A program made the position numbers and the translations under genes. From contig NZ_JADNYP010000017.1 in assembly GCF_015680705.1 (NCBI RefSeq), forward strand, positions 45,087 through 109,086: a stretch of DNA of 64,000 nt. The letters are read 5' to 3'. The DNA is from Pseudomonas fulva. GTDB taxonomy: Bacteria > Pseudomonadota > Gammaproteobacteria > Pseudomonadales > Pseudomonadaceae. Below the pieces are notes generated by a model that was not told where the DNA came from, did no database searches, and saw only the letters and a program-made list of their open reading frames with translations. Each line of letters opens with the position of its first letter. Positions within the stretch are counted from its first letter, which is position 1. This document shows positions 42,618 to 51,353 of the stretch, piece by piece.

Positions 42618-44009
42618 ATGGTCTCGCGCGCCCTCACCCTGGCGACCTTGGTCGCTACCCTGCAGCTGACCGGCTGCGCTGCTTTTCGAAGCTACGACAG
42701 CGAACTCCAGCAGACCAACCAGCAGCTGACCGCAGGCAACGTGGATGCGGCACTGGAGCTGCTCGAAAAGAACAACAGGAGCGCCGACAAGGACCTTCTC
42801 TACTATTTCGAGAAGGGCGAGCTGCTGCGTTCCAAGGGGGATCTTCAAGGCAGCCAGCAAGCCTGGCGTTCGGCCGATGATGCGGTGTTCCGCTGGGAAG
42901 AGTCGGTCAAGCTCGATACCGAGAAGTACCTGAGCCAGTTCGGCAGCTACCTGGTCAACGACAAGGTTCGTCGTTACGAAGGCTACGACTACGAGAAAGT
43001 CATGCTGACCACGCAGATGGCCTTGAACCTGCTGGCGCTGAACGATTTCGAAGGTGCCCGGACCGAGATCAAGAAGACCCATGAGCGCGAAGCAGTCATC
43101 GCCGCGCTGCGCGACAAGGAATACCTCAAGCGCGAGCAGGAGTCGGAAAAGAAAGGAATCAGGACCGAGTACAAGGATCTTCAGGGCTACCCGGTAGCCA
43201 GCCTCGACGCCCCCGAGGTGATCGGCCTGAAGAACAGCTACCAGAGTGCGTTCAGCCACTACCTGGCCGGCTACGTCTACGAGGCGCTCGGTGAAAAGGG
43301 CCTGGCCGCGCCGGGCTATCGCAAGGCGGCGGAGCTGCGGCCGAACACGCCGCTGCTGGAACAGGCCCTGCTGGGCCTGGACCGCAAGCACAGCAAAACC
43401 GGGGAAAGCGATGTGCTGATCGTCGTGCAGAGCGGCCTGGCGCCAGCCCGCGACTCCATGCGTATCCCGCTGCCGCTGCCCATCGACGGTAACCTGGTGA
43501 TCACTCCGCTGTCCTTCCCGGTGATCCGGGAGGACGTCTCGACAGCCCATATCGGCGAGCTTTACCTCAACGGCAAGGCCGTGGCCCTCACTTCGCTCAA
43601 CAGCACCAGTGCCATGTCACGCCGCGCATTGCGCGACGACCTGCCGGGCATCATCCTGCGCACCAGCGTGCGTGCCATCAGCCGTGGCGTCGCGCAGAAG
43701 AAGATGAACGAGACCAGCCCCCTGGCCGGCCTGGCCATGGGCATCGCCTCGGCCATCGTCGAAGGCGCCGACACGCGTACCTGGCGCACGCTGCCGAACG
43801 AAACCCAGGTGGTTCGCCTGCGGCTCAAGCAGGGAGAACATCAGCTGAGCCTGCCGTCGGCCCTCGGCGGCAGCCGGATCACGATCGACATCGATCGTCC
43901 CTACCAGGTCGTGCCCCTGCGCGTGGTCGGCCAGCAAGTCTTCGCCGGCGGCCCTGCGGCCAAGGTCGAGCCAGGCATGCAAGCCCAGGCCATCGCCACA
44001 CTCAAGTAA
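42618..44009 (+). CDS. Outer-membrane-type lipoprotein with TPR-like helices (COG3014 family)
   Basis: This 463-residue lipoprotein has signal MVSRALTLATLVATLQLTGC (lipobox LTGC, Cys20). Helical repeats then count structural units (residues ~30-230, e.g. YYFEKGELLRSKGDL and GYVYEALGEKGLAAPGYRKA), and a C-terminal beta-rich half follows. It resembles proteins annotated COG3014 that precede ycfL and lpoB. The start at 42618 gives a clean signal peptide with GAAGAAG upstream; an ATG five codons earlier is possible. It heads a four-gene cluster that is likely one operon acting at the outer membrane/peptidoglycan interface. Confidence 0.82.
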   Translation: MVSRALTLATLVATLQLTGCAAFRSYDSELQQTNQQLTAGNVDAALELLEKNNRSADKDLLYYFEKGELLRSKGDLQGSQQAWRSADDAVFRWEESVKLDTEKYLSQFGSYLVNDKVRRYEGYDYEKVMLTTQMALNLLALNDFEGARTEIKKTHEREAVIAALRDKEYLKREQESEKKGIRTEYKDLQGYPVASLDAPEVIGLKNSYQSAFSHYLAGYVYEALGEKGLAAPGYRKAAELRPNTPLLEQALLGLDRKHSKTGESDVLIVVQSGLAPARDSMRIPLPLPIDGNLVITPLSFPVIREDVSTAHIGELYLNGKAVALTSLNSTSAMSRRALRDDLPGIILRTSVRAISRGVAQKKMNETSPLAGLAMGIASAIVEGADTRTWRTLPNETQVVRLRLKQGEHQLSLPSALGGSRITIDIDRPYQVVPLRVVGQQVFAGGPAAKVEPGMQAQAIATLK

Positions 44010-44024
44010 CCCTCAAGGATCGAT

Positions 44025-44396
44025 ATGCGCAAGACTTTCCTCGCCCTTGCCGCGGCAGCCGTACTGGCCGGCTGCGCCACCCCGCCACCACCCGCGCCGG
44101 GCAGCGCTGCCAGCAAGGTCGTGGTCATGGGCTCGCTGGACGACATCGACATCGGCCCGATGCGCGTCGCACGCGAAAACGGCTTCCTGACCGTCAAGGT
44201 ATCGCTGGACAACACCAGCCGCAGCAACCAGACGCTGTACTACCGCTTCGCCTGGCTGGGCAACGATGGTTTTCCGGTCGCGGGTGAAGAAAGCTGGAAA
44301 AGCCTGACCCTGTACGGCAAGCAAGCCAGCGTGCTGCCGGCCATCGCGCCGGTTCCCCAGGCCACCGACTTCCGTATCGAAGTCCAGTCCCGGTAA
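44025..44396 (+). CDS. YcfL-family lipoprotein (DUF1425)
   Basis: This 123-residue lipoprotein has a signal ending LAGC (Cys17), then a Pro-rich linker and a compact beta-sandwich domain. The conserved segment SRSNQTLYYRFAWLGNDGF and ESWKSLTLYGKQ are typical of YcfL. In E. coli ycfL lies directly before lpoB, the same order as here. It is 15 nt after the preceding gene and 19 nt before lpoB. Its biochemical role is not known. Confidence 0.88.
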   Translation: MRKTFLALAAAAVLAGCATPPPPAPGSAASKVVVMGSLDDIDIGPMRVARENGFLTVKVSLDNTSRSNQTLYYRFAWLGNDGFPVAGEESWKSLTLYGKQASVLPAIAPVPQATDFRIEVQSR

Positions 44397-44415
44397 TTTC
44401 CCTCTGGAGTATTCC

Positions 44416-45003
44416 ATGCTCGCACGTTTTACCCTCGCCGCCGTCACCATTGCCCTGGTCAGCGGTTGCAGCACCTCCTCGCCGGTCATCGGCGGCAAGC
44501 ACACCAGTTATGGCGACAGCAAGGGCATCGAGCTGGTGACCAACGAGTTCGGTTCCACCGACCTGCAGATGATCGCTGAAAGCATGACGCGCTCCCTGGC
44601 ACAGTCCGGTGTCCTGCAGGGACGCCCGGTGGTTCAGGTCTACGATGTGAAGAACAAGACCAGCGAGTACATCGATACCCGCGAGATCACCACGTCGATC
44701 AAGACCCAACTGATGAAGTCCGGCACTGCCCGCTTCGCCAGCGACAATGCCGACATGCAGAGCCAGGTCGACCAGCTCAAGCTGCAGAACCAGACCGGCC
44801 TGTACAAGAAGAGCACCACGGCCAGGACTGGCAACATGATCGCCGCCAAGTATCGCCTGGAAGGTTCGATCAGCTCGATCGTCAAGCGCAGCAGCGACTA
44901 CAAGGACGTGTTCTACAAATTCAGCCTGCAGCTGGTCGACGTGGAGAGCGGTCTGGCCGAATGGATGGACGAAAAAGAAATTCGCAAGACCACGGAGCGC
45001 TGA
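44416..45003 (+). CDS. lpoB: Penicillin-binding protein activator LpoB
   Basis: This 195-residue outer-membrane lipoprotein (lipobox VSGC, Cys18) has a globular LpoB/CsgG-like domain: NEFGSTDLQMIAESMTRSL at the start, GRPVVQVYDVKNKTSEYID, and KYRLEGSISSIVKR. LpoB reaches through peptidoglycan to stimulate PBP1b. Pseudomonas aeruginosa also uses a distinct activator, LpoP, for PBP1b, so whether this copy serves PBP1b is inference. It ends 3 nt before the next gene. Confidence 0.88.
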   Translation: MLARFTLAAVTIALVSGCSTSSPVIGGKHTSYGDSKGIELVTNEFGSTDLQMIAESMTRSLAQSGVLQGRPVVQVYDVKNKTSEYIDTREITTSIKTQLMKSGTARFASDNADMQSQVDQLKLQNQTGLYKKSTTARTGNMIAAKYRLEGSISSIVKRSSDYKDVFYKFSLQLVDVESGLAEWMDEKEIRKTTER

Positions 45004-45006
45004 TCG

Positions 45007-45747
45007 ATGCGTGCATGGATGGGTATCCTTGGCCTGCTGTGCGCCTTCGGCGCGCAGGCGGCCCCGAAACTCGCGGTGACCGACCTGGCCTACCAGACGC
45101 GCGTGGAAGACTACGTGCACATGGTCTCGGCACAGAACGGCAGCCACGCCAGCCAGTACAACGCCAGCAGCTCGTCGAGCTACAGCGAGTTCGAAAGCAG
45201 CCAGAGTTATATCGAGCAGACCGAGCTGCGCAAGTTCAGCGGCGACATCAAGGGCGAGATCCTCAAGTCCGGCATGTTCCAGCTGGTCCAGGGAACGCCG
45301 TACACCGCGGCTTCCAGCGAAGATGTGCATGATGTGATCAGGCGTATCAAAAATGGCGCGTTCAAGGGCGCCGACTATGTGCTGTTCGGTACCCTTTCGG
45401 ATATCGATTTCCAGCGCGATGTCACCTCGATCGACAATACCAGCAGCTACTCGGCGATCCTCGGCCTGACCCTGGTAGCCGATTTCAGCCTGATCAATAC
45501 CCGCACCTACGAAATCACCTCGGCCTTCACGGCCATGGGCGAGGGGCAGGACACCAAGCTGGTCGGCAGCCGGGACGGCCGGGTAACGCTCAATCGTCCG
45601 AAGGTGGTACGCGAGGTGTCGAAGGCATTGGGGTTGGACGTGACCAAGCAGCTGGCCGAACAGTTGGTCGGCGTGATGCCACCGGAGCTGCACCCTGCTC
45701 CACGCAACCATCTTCCGCCGGATGAACCAGCACGCATTCTGCGATAG
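45007..45747 (+). CDS. Secreted CsgG/LpoB-like periplasmic protein
   Basis: This 246-residue protein has a Sec signal (LGLLCAFGAQA) and no lipobox, so it is probably soluble periplasmic. The fold resembles LpoB/CsgG (KLAVTDLAYQTRVEDYVHM, GADYVLFGTLSDIDFQRDV, then YEITSAFTAMGEGQDTKLVG). It has an unusual Ser-rich insertion, YNASSSSSYSEFESSQSY, around residues 52-69. It begins 3 nt after lpoB and closes the cluster, ending upstream of a strong hairpin. Confidence 0.8.
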   Translation: MRAWMGILGLLCAFGAQAAPKLAVTDLAYQTRVEDYVHMVSAQNGSHASQYNASSSSSYSEFESSQSYIEQTELRKFSGDIKGEILKSGMFQLVQGTPYTAASSEDVHDVIRRIKNGAFKGADYVLFGTLSDIDFQRDVTSIDNTSSYSAILGLTLVADFSLINTRTYEITSAFTAMGEGQDTKLVGSRDGRVTLNRPKVVREVSKALGLDVTKQLAEQLVGVMPPELHPAPRNHLPPDEPARILR

Positions 45748-45808
45748 CTCCCCAGCAGACGCTCGGCAAGCCGCCTCGATGCGTCAGAGGTTCTGCAAGG
45801 GCGCCTTT

Positions 45809-45844
45809 GGCACATCCGAGTTCAGACATGAACTCAGGTGTGCC
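45809..45844. terminator. Hairpin at the convergence of the LpoB cluster and the rhs gene
   Basis: Stem GGCACAT, then GAGTTCA with loop GACA (45809-45824 pairing with 45829-45844), totals about 16 pairs including one wobble and one mismatch. It could terminate transcription from both sides. The rhs stop codon and its last two to three codons lie inside the right-hand arm. Confidence 0.65.
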
Positions 45845-46622
45845 CCCCGACATGACGAATTTCGACATTCTTGTCGTTGATGACAAATGTCACTCGGTTT
45901 TTTTGGCTGAGCCGAATCTGATAAAGGTTGGTTTTTTTGTCCAGTTGCTTGAAGTTGGTGTCGCCGATGAGCTTTGCAGCCTCTTTCGGGTGATAGCCTT
46001 CATTCTGGATCAGCTGCTTGAAGGCTTGGAACGTCTCCTCTTCGGAGGGTGACAACTGCTGGACGTGCTTTGCCTTGTCATCCGAATAAGTCCAACGCTC
46101 CGTCTTTTCGCTTTGACTGGAGCCTGGCACAGCCAAACTCGCAGGTCTCTTGGGCTTCTTGGGGCTCCTGGGCAATCTTTTCGGCATATGTCCGGTCGGA
46201 TCGTGCAGATTGACGGGGTCGCCCTTGGCATACGCATAAGCGTTCATGCCCCCCTCGCCAAACGGACTCAGACTGTCTGGACTGTAGAAACGCATCAGCC
46301 CAGGGCTGAACATCCGATAGCCGTTTCCGAGATGATAACCTCCAAGAACAGGATCCAAGCGCTCGCCATCGAAGCCTGGCAAGCCGGCTGGGCTGTTCGC
46401 CGCCGGACGATAACCGTACGGCAGATAAACGAAAGTCATGGCCGTCGCTGAGCCAATCGTCTGTAATGTGGAATAAGCTCGATCAGTAGCCAACAGCCAG
46501 ATTCGGTCGCACGCCTGACAGTGAGCAAGCGCCTGATGCGCATCACGAAAGATCCGAGACCTGGCGTCGTCATCAACTTCATTGATCAAGTGGTTTCGCT
46601 GATAGAAAAACAATGGATTCAT
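45834..46622 (-). CDS. Orphan Rhs-core protein with RelE-like C-terminal toxin domain
   Basis: This 262-residue protein starts at 46622 (AAGGGG about 8 nt upstream). Residues 40-145 are a compact Rhs-associated core as in short Pseudomonas RHS proteins: LLATDRAYSTLQ, LPGFDGERLDPVLGG, GNGYRMFSPGLMRFYSPDS and NAYAYAKGDPVNLHDPTGH. After a basic Pro/Lys linker (147-165) comes a C-terminal domain of about 80 residues ending with LYQIRLSQKNRVTFVI and VEIRHVGGHT. Its strand order and terminal His resemble RelE/BECR-fold ribonucleases. The DNA is visibly AT-richer than its neighbours. No immunity gene follows; 86 nt to the next convergent stop leaves no room. Confidence 0.75.
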   Translation of the reverse strand: MNPLFFYQRNHLINEVDDDARSRIFRDAHQALAHCQACDRIWLLATDRAYSTLQTIGSATAMTFVYLPYGYRPAANSPAGLPGFDGERLDPVLGGYHLGNGYRMFSPGLMRFYSPDSLSPFGEGGMNAYAYAKGDPVNLHDPTGHMPKRLPRSPKKPKRPASLAVPGSSQSEKTERWTYSDDKAKHVQQLSPSEEETFQAFKQLIQNEGYHPKEAAKLIGDTNFKQLDKKTNLYQIRLSQKNRVTFVINDKNVEIRHVGGHT

Positions 46623-46738
46623 ATCGTGCCCCTTGGAGACGGGGCCGCCATACCTAGGCCACACCCCGAACTTTTTCAAGAGCAGCATAACGAAACCGCT
46701 ACGACGAACTACTGGTAAAAATGTCAGATGGCATCCAG

Positions 46739-46760
46739 AGGCGCTCCGGCAACAGCGCCT
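46739..46760 (-). terminator. Hairpin after the efflux operon
   Basis: Seven-bp arms AGGCGCT/AGCGCCT with an 8-nt loop stand 4 nt after the stop codon of the last efflux gene (minus strand). Confidence 0.55.
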
Positions 46761-46763
46761 TGA

Positions 46764-48185
46764 TCAGTGCTCGCCAGGCGCTTGCTTCCAGCCACCGCCA
46801 AGCGCCAGGAACACGCCGATCTGCCCCATCGCTACCTGCGTATTGGCTGCCGCCAACTGGCCACGCATGTCCGTATAGGTCCGCATCGCCTGCAGGTCGG
46901 CGAGGAACGAGGCGCGTCCAGCCTGGTAGAAGCGGTGGGTCTGCTCGGCTGCCTCCTTGGCCGAACGCTCCGCTTGGGCCAAGGCATCACGGCGATCCAG
47001 CAGCGCGCTGTACTGCGCCAGACGGGTCTGGGTTTCGCGGATGGCATTGAGTACCACACCGTCGAAATGCGCCAGCGCTGCCTGGGTCGAGGCCTCGGCC
47101 TCGCGGATGCGCGCGCGGGTACCGTTGGTGGGGATGGTCCAGTTCACCAGCGGGCCAAAGCCCCAGCGATTGGTCGACGGCTCGCCAAGGTTGTCGAGGA
47201 TGCCGATGGTACCGACCTGGGCACCGATGCTGATGTTCGGGTACAGCGCACCGATCGCCACACCGATGCCGGCAGTGGCGGCAGCCAGCTGGCGTTCGGC
47301 CTGGCGCACGTCGGGGCGGCGCTTGAGCAGCGCGGCGCCATCGCCGATCGGGATCAGTTGGGCAAGCCGAGGCAGCTCGGCGCAGTCGGCGGTACCGGCC
47401 GGCAATTGCTCGACGGGCCTGGCCAGCAGCGCGGCCAGGGTATAGAGGCCGGCCTCGCGCTCGGCCTCGAAGCGCGGCAGCTCGGCACGCAGGGATTTGA
47501 ACTGGGTCTGGCTGCGGGTCACCTGGGTTTCGTCGCCCCGCCCGGCGTCACGCAGGCGCTGGGTCAGCCGCACGCCCTGCTCCTGCAGATCCAGCGACTG
47601 GCGGGCGATATGGTATTCCTCATTGGCCGAGCAGACCTGGGTATAGGCCTTGACCACGTCCGCGACCAAGGTGATCCGAGCAGTGTCGGCGGCGGCCTGC
47701 ACGGCATCGGCGTTGGCCTGGGCGGCCTCGGTGCCCCGCTTGAAGGTGCCCCACAGATCGAACTGGTAGGAGGCGCTGAGAATCACTTCTCCGATGTTCG
47801 CCACTGGAACCTTGTCCGGAAGCAGGAAAGCCTCGCCGGACTCCTGCAGGCGCTGCGCAGCGGCCTTGGCGCCCCCGCTGAAACCACCCTGAGCCTGTGC
47901 CACTTCGAGCTGCGCGCGCGCCTTGGCGATGTTCGCCGTGGCTACCCGCAACTCGGTATTGGCGGCCAGCGCCTGACGCACCAGTTCGTCGAGACGACGG
48001 TCCTGGTACAGCCGCCACCAGTCTTCCGGCACCGGAGCCGAGGCCACCCTGCCAGCATCCTGACGCAACGGGCCATTGAGATCGCCACGCTGCACGGCCG
48101 CGTCCTTGGGCAACTGATAGTCCGGACCGACCATCGCGCAGGCGCCAAGGGACAGCGCCAGCCCTGCCAGCATCAGGCCTCTCAT
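46764..48185 (-). CDS. Outer-membrane efflux lipoprotein (NodT/OprM family)
   Basis: This 473-residue channel protein has a lipobox LGAC in MRGLMLAGLALSLGAC, then AMVGPDYQLP, typical of NodT-family outer-membrane factors. Duplicated helical segments follow (ELRVATANIAKARAQLEVA and SYQFDLWGTFKRGTEAA in the first half, RPDVRQAERQLAAATAGIG in the second). Its ATG overlaps the stop of the adaptor gene upstream (ATGA). With that adaptor and the FUSC pump it should make a tripartite exporter for aromatic acids or similar compounds. Confidence 0.92.
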   Translation of the reverse strand: MRGLMLAGLALSLGACAMVGPDYQLPKDAAVQRGDLNGPLRQDAGRVASAPVPEDWWRLYQDRRLDELVRQALAANTELRVATANIAKARAQLEVAQAQGGFSGGAKAAAQRLQESGEAFLLPDKVPVANIGEVILSASYQFDLWGTFKRGTEAAQANADAVQAAADTARITLVADVVKAYTQVCSANEEYHIARQSLDLQEQGVRLTQRLRDAGRGDETQVTRSQTQFKSLRAELPRFEAEREAGLYTLAALLARPVEQLPAGTADCAELPRLAQLIPIGDGAALLKRRPDVRQAERQLAAATAGIGVAIGALYPNISIGAQVGTIGILDNLGEPSTNRWGFGPLVNWTIPTNGTRARIREAEASTQAALAHFDGVVLNAIRETQTRLAQYSALLDRRDALAQAERSAKEAAEQTHRFYQAGRASFLADLQAMRTYTDMRGQLAAANTQVAMGQIGVFLALGGGWKQAPGEH

Positions 48186-49057
48186 GGCTGCTGGCCCTCG
48201 ATGATCGACACGGTGGCGGTACGCCCGGCAATCATGCGAAAGTCCGCTGGTACCTCGTCGAAGGCGATTCGCACAGGGATACGCTGGGCCAGGCGTACCC
48301 AACTGAAGGCTGGATTGACATTGGGTAGCAGGTTGGCCCCGCTGCTACGGTCGCGGTCCTCGATGCCCGCGGCCATGCTCTGCACATGGCCACGCAGGGG
48401 GGTATCGTCGCCCATGACCCGGATGTCCACCGCATCACCGACATGGATGGCGCCGAGCTTGGTTTCCTCGAAATAACCGTCGACGTGATAGGAGGCGCTG
48501 TCGACCACCGACAGGACCGGGCGGCCGGCGCTGACGAACTCGTGCGCGCGCGGCGCACGGTCATTGAGGTAGCCGTCCACCGGGCTGCGGACTACCGAGC
48601 GATCGAGGTTCAACTGCGCCGTATCGACGGCGACCTGGGCTTGGCTGACCGCCGAGCGGGCACGCGCCTCGCGAGACTGGCTTTCTTCCAGCTGCTCGGC
48701 CGCCACCAGGTTGCCCAGCTTGCGGTTGCGCCGGGTCTCGCGCGCTGCCTGGGCCAGGATCTCCTGGCGCTCGGCCAGCGTGGCACGGGCCTGGCGCAAG
48801 GCCAGGCTGAAGCGATCCTGGTCGATGGTGAACAGGACATCGCCGCGTTTGATCATCTGGTTGTCGCGAACCTCGACTTTCTGGATCAGGCCGGACACGT
48901 CCGGAGCGATCTGGATCACGTCGGCGCGGATATGCCCGTCGCGGGTCCAGGGGGCGAACATGTAGTAGACGACCATCTGCCAGACGAGCACGGCCGCGAA
49001 GGCCACCACCAGCAAGGTCAGGACCACGCGGCCCAGGGTCAGCAAAGGTTTTTTCAT
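48182..49057 (-). CDS. Membrane fusion protein of a FUSC exporter (AaeA-like)
   Basis: This 291-residue HlyD/AaeA-type adaptor has one N-terminal transmembrane helix (LTLLVVAFAAVLVWQMVVYY), a lipoyl half-motif (VSGLIQKVEVRDNQMIKRGD), a coiled coil (residues ~90-160) and the second lipoyl half (RSPVDGYLNDRAPRAHEFV). The ATG overlaps the stop of the DUF1656 gene. It bridges the FUSC pump and the NodT channel encoded next. Homologues export p-hydroxybenzoate-like acids; the substrate here is unknown. Confidence 0.92.
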   Translation of the reverse strand: MKKPLLTLGRVVLTLLVVAFAAVLVWQMVVYYMFAPWTRDGHIRADVIQIAPDVSGLIQKVEVRDNQMIKRGDVLFTIDQDRFSLALRQARATLAERQEILAQAARETRRNRKLGNLVAAEQLEESQSREARARSAVSQAQVAVDTAQLNLDRSVVRSPVDGYLNDRAPRAHEFVSAGRPVLSVVDSASYHVDGYFEETKLGAIHVGDAVDIRVMGDDTPLRGHVQSMAAGIEDRDRSSGANLLPNVNPAFSWVRLAQRIPVRIAFDEVPADFRMIAGRTATVSIIEGQQP

Positions 49058-49266
49058 GGCAGCATCAGGCTTCGACAGAAATGATCCACCGCACCAAGCA
49101 GCACGGCGTAGAGGGCAACGTTGAACAACGCCCGGTGCCAGACCAGGCGATAGAAACCAAGGCGCAGCAGCACCGCATGCACGCCGAGGAACAGCAGGTA
49201 GGTGAACACCATCATCACCAGCAGCGTGGGCAGGAATACCCCGCTGATATCCACTTCACCGATCAC
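49054..49266 (-). CDS. DUF1656 small membrane protein
   Basis: This is a 70-residue two-helix membrane protein (GVFLPTLLVMMVFTYLLFLG, then VALYAVLLGAVDHF) of the AaeX/DUF1656 family, always encoded between FUSC pump and adaptor genes. It starts with GTG overlapping the FUSC stop codon (GTGA) and ends overlapping the adaptor ATG. A longer upstream extension in this frame lies wholly inside the FUSC gene and is rejected. Function in the exporter is unknown. Confidence 0.88.
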   Translation of the reverse strand: MIGEVDISGVFLPTLLVMMVFTYLLFLGVHAVLLRLGFYRLVWHRALFNVALYAVLLGAVDHFCRSLMLP

Positions 49267-51353
49267 AGCGCAGCTCCATCGATGCCCTGGGGCAGTTGCG
49301 GTTGTCGTCCAGCCGGGTCGATGACCACTTCCATGCCTGGTAGCAAGGCCAGGCGCAGGCCGCTGAGCGCATGCAACAGATGGACCCTGGCATCGCTGCG
49401 GTCGTTCGGCCCGTCCTGCGCAAGGGCCTGACGTGCCTGGTCCATGTCGCGCAACAAGGCATCGGGCGCAGGCAGGCGCTCGCCGGCCCGCAGGCAGGCC
49501 GCATAGTGAGCGCCAACCTTCTGAAGCACTTGCTGCAAGCATTCGCGAGGCAGCGGGCCGACCCTTGGCAGGTAGGCGAGCAGATCCAGCAGGTTCAACC
49601 CGACACGCAGGTCACGCAGGGCCGCGCCACTGTCCTGTCCGGTCTGCGCCAGGCGCGGCAGGTGCTGCATCAGGCGGTCGAGCATCTGCACACCGACCTG
49701 CCGCTGCTCGGCCAGGGTGGCCGGCCGGGTCATTTCGACGATGTCGCGCCAGCTGAAGCGGGTCAGGCGCTTGGCAGCCAGCTCGACGCCGAACGGACGC
49801 AGCAGCAGGGTCCAGATGAAGGCAAACAGCAGCCCCACGGGGCCGGCGAGGTTGGCATTGATGAACGTCAGGAAGTCAGCGTCATAGGCGCCCTGGATGC
49901 TGATGAAGGTCGCGGTGTTGACGATGGTCAGCAAGGTACCCAGATAGAAGCGCGGCTGTACCGTCAGCGTGCCGACACAGATGAACGGCACGGCAAAGGC
50001 CAGCACCAGCATCGGGAAGTCGTGCAGGTTCGGCAGGACCAGGAACAGGTAGACACTGGAGAAGATCACCGACATCAGTGTCCAGAAGAAGAAGCGGTAG
50101 ATCTGCGGCGCCGGATCGTCCATCGCGGCAAAGAAGCTGCAGGCCACCGCGGCCAGAATGACCGCGCTGCCGCCATCCTTCCAGCCCAGCACGATCCATA
50201 GGCCGCAGGCGACGATGATGGCGGTCACGGTGGAGAACACCGAATAGAACATAAGGCCACGGTCGAAGAACGGTGTCAGGCGACCCAGGCGCCAGTGCCG
50301 GTACACCGCACGCCAAGGCGCGGCATCGTCCCGACGCAAGGCATGCTGCAGCGTGCAGCAGTCCTGCCAGAGGTCGACCCACTCGGTGAGCCGGTACAGT
50401 GCATTGGACAGCAGCAAAGCCGGGCGCTGCCCCAGCGTGCGCGGATCGGGCTGCAGATGCTCGATCTGCTCGCGCAGCGCAGTCCAGCGTGCCACCGGTG
50501 CCTGTTCGGCGGTTTCCTGCAGCCAGACACGGGCTGCGTCCAGGACGACCTGCAGCCTGGCGTATTCGGTCGGTGCGCGGGCAGCCAAGGCAGCCAGGGC
50601 GTCATCCAGCGCGTCGATCACCGGCAGCAGGTGGATCATCCGACCGCGCAATTCCCGCGCATTTTTCACCGTATGCGGACCGGCCCCCTCATGACCGACC
50701 TGGCCGATCATCATTTCCAGGCTGTTGAAGGTCGCGACCATCGAGGCGCGCATGGGGCCCACCTGCTCGGCGCCTGCTTCGCCAGCCAGGTGGGTATCGC
50801 TGTAGCGGATCGCTTCGTTGAACCAGTTGCCGGTCGCGCCGACCAGCACCGGTGCCAGCCGGCGCGGCCAGAAGATCGCGCCGACCACGGCCGCGCAGAC
50901 GATGCCAAGGCAGATCTCCTGCGCTCGCGACGAAGCCACATCGAAGACTGCCAGCGGATTGTCGACCACGGCCAGCGCAATCATCGGCAAGGTATAGCCG
51001 GCCAGCATCAGCAGGTAATTGTTGGCCGTTCGCAGGTTCAGCGACAGGAACAGCAAAGTCCCGGTCCACAAGGCGATGGCGACGCTCAGCAACAAGGGTG
51101 ACTGGACCAGTGGCGGCACCAGCAGTACTGCCCCACCAGCGCCGAGCAAGGTACCCAAGGCACGGTACAGGGCCTTGGAACTGGTCGGGCCGACGAAGGG
51201 GCTGGAGACGATGTAGACGGTGGCCATTGCCCAATACGGCCGTGGCAGCTGCATGAGCAAGGCGATGTACAAGGCGATCATCGAGGCAGCGAAGGTGCGT
51301 ACCCCATAGAACCAGTCGCGGGCAGGCGGTACCGAACTGAAGAAGCCGTTCAT
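49263..51353 (-). CDS. FUSC-family inner-membrane exporter (AaeB-like)
   Basis: This 696-residue pump has two membrane blocks: residues ~20-170 (FAASMIALYIALLMQLPRPY, VYIVSSPFVGPTSSKALYR) and ~360-500. Each is followed by a cytoplasmic helical domain, the layout of AaeB and other FUSC proteins. It drives export of hydroxylated aromatic acids or other organic acids using the proton gradient (family knowledge). Its ATG overlaps the marR stop (ATGA), so the regulator and pump are translationally coupled. Confidence 0.92.
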   Translation of the reverse strand: MNGFFSSVPPARDWFYGVRTFAASMIALYIALLMQLPRPYWAMATVYIVSSPFVGPTSSKALYRALGTLLGAGGAVLLVPPLVQSPLLLSVAIALWTGTLLFLSLNLRTANNYLLMLAGYTLPMIALAVVDNPLAVFDVASSRAQEICLGIVCAAVVGAIFWPRRLAPVLVGATGNWFNEAIRYSDTHLAGEAGAEQVGPMRASMVATFNSLEMMIGQVGHEGAGPHTVKNARELRGRMIHLLPVIDALDDALAALAARAPTEYARLQVVLDAARVWLQETAEQAPVARWTALREQIEHLQPDPRTLGQRPALLLSNALYRLTEWVDLWQDCCTLQHALRRDDAAPWRAVYRHWRLGRLTPFFDRGLMFYSVFSTVTAIIVACGLWIVLGWKDGGSAVILAAVACSFFAAMDDPAPQIYRFFFWTLMSVIFSSVYLFLVLPNLHDFPMLVLAFAVPFICVGTLTVQPRFYLGTLLTIVNTATFISIQGAYDADFLTFINANLAGPVGLLFAFIWTLLLRPFGVELAAKRLTRFSWRDIVEMTRPATLAEQRQVGVQMLDRLMQHLPRLAQTGQDSGAALRDLRVGLNLLDLLAYLPRVGPLPRECLQQVLQKVGAHYAACLRAGERLPAPDALLRDMDQARQALAQDGPNDRSDARVHLLHALSGLRLALLPGMEVVIDPAGRQPQLPQGIDGAAL

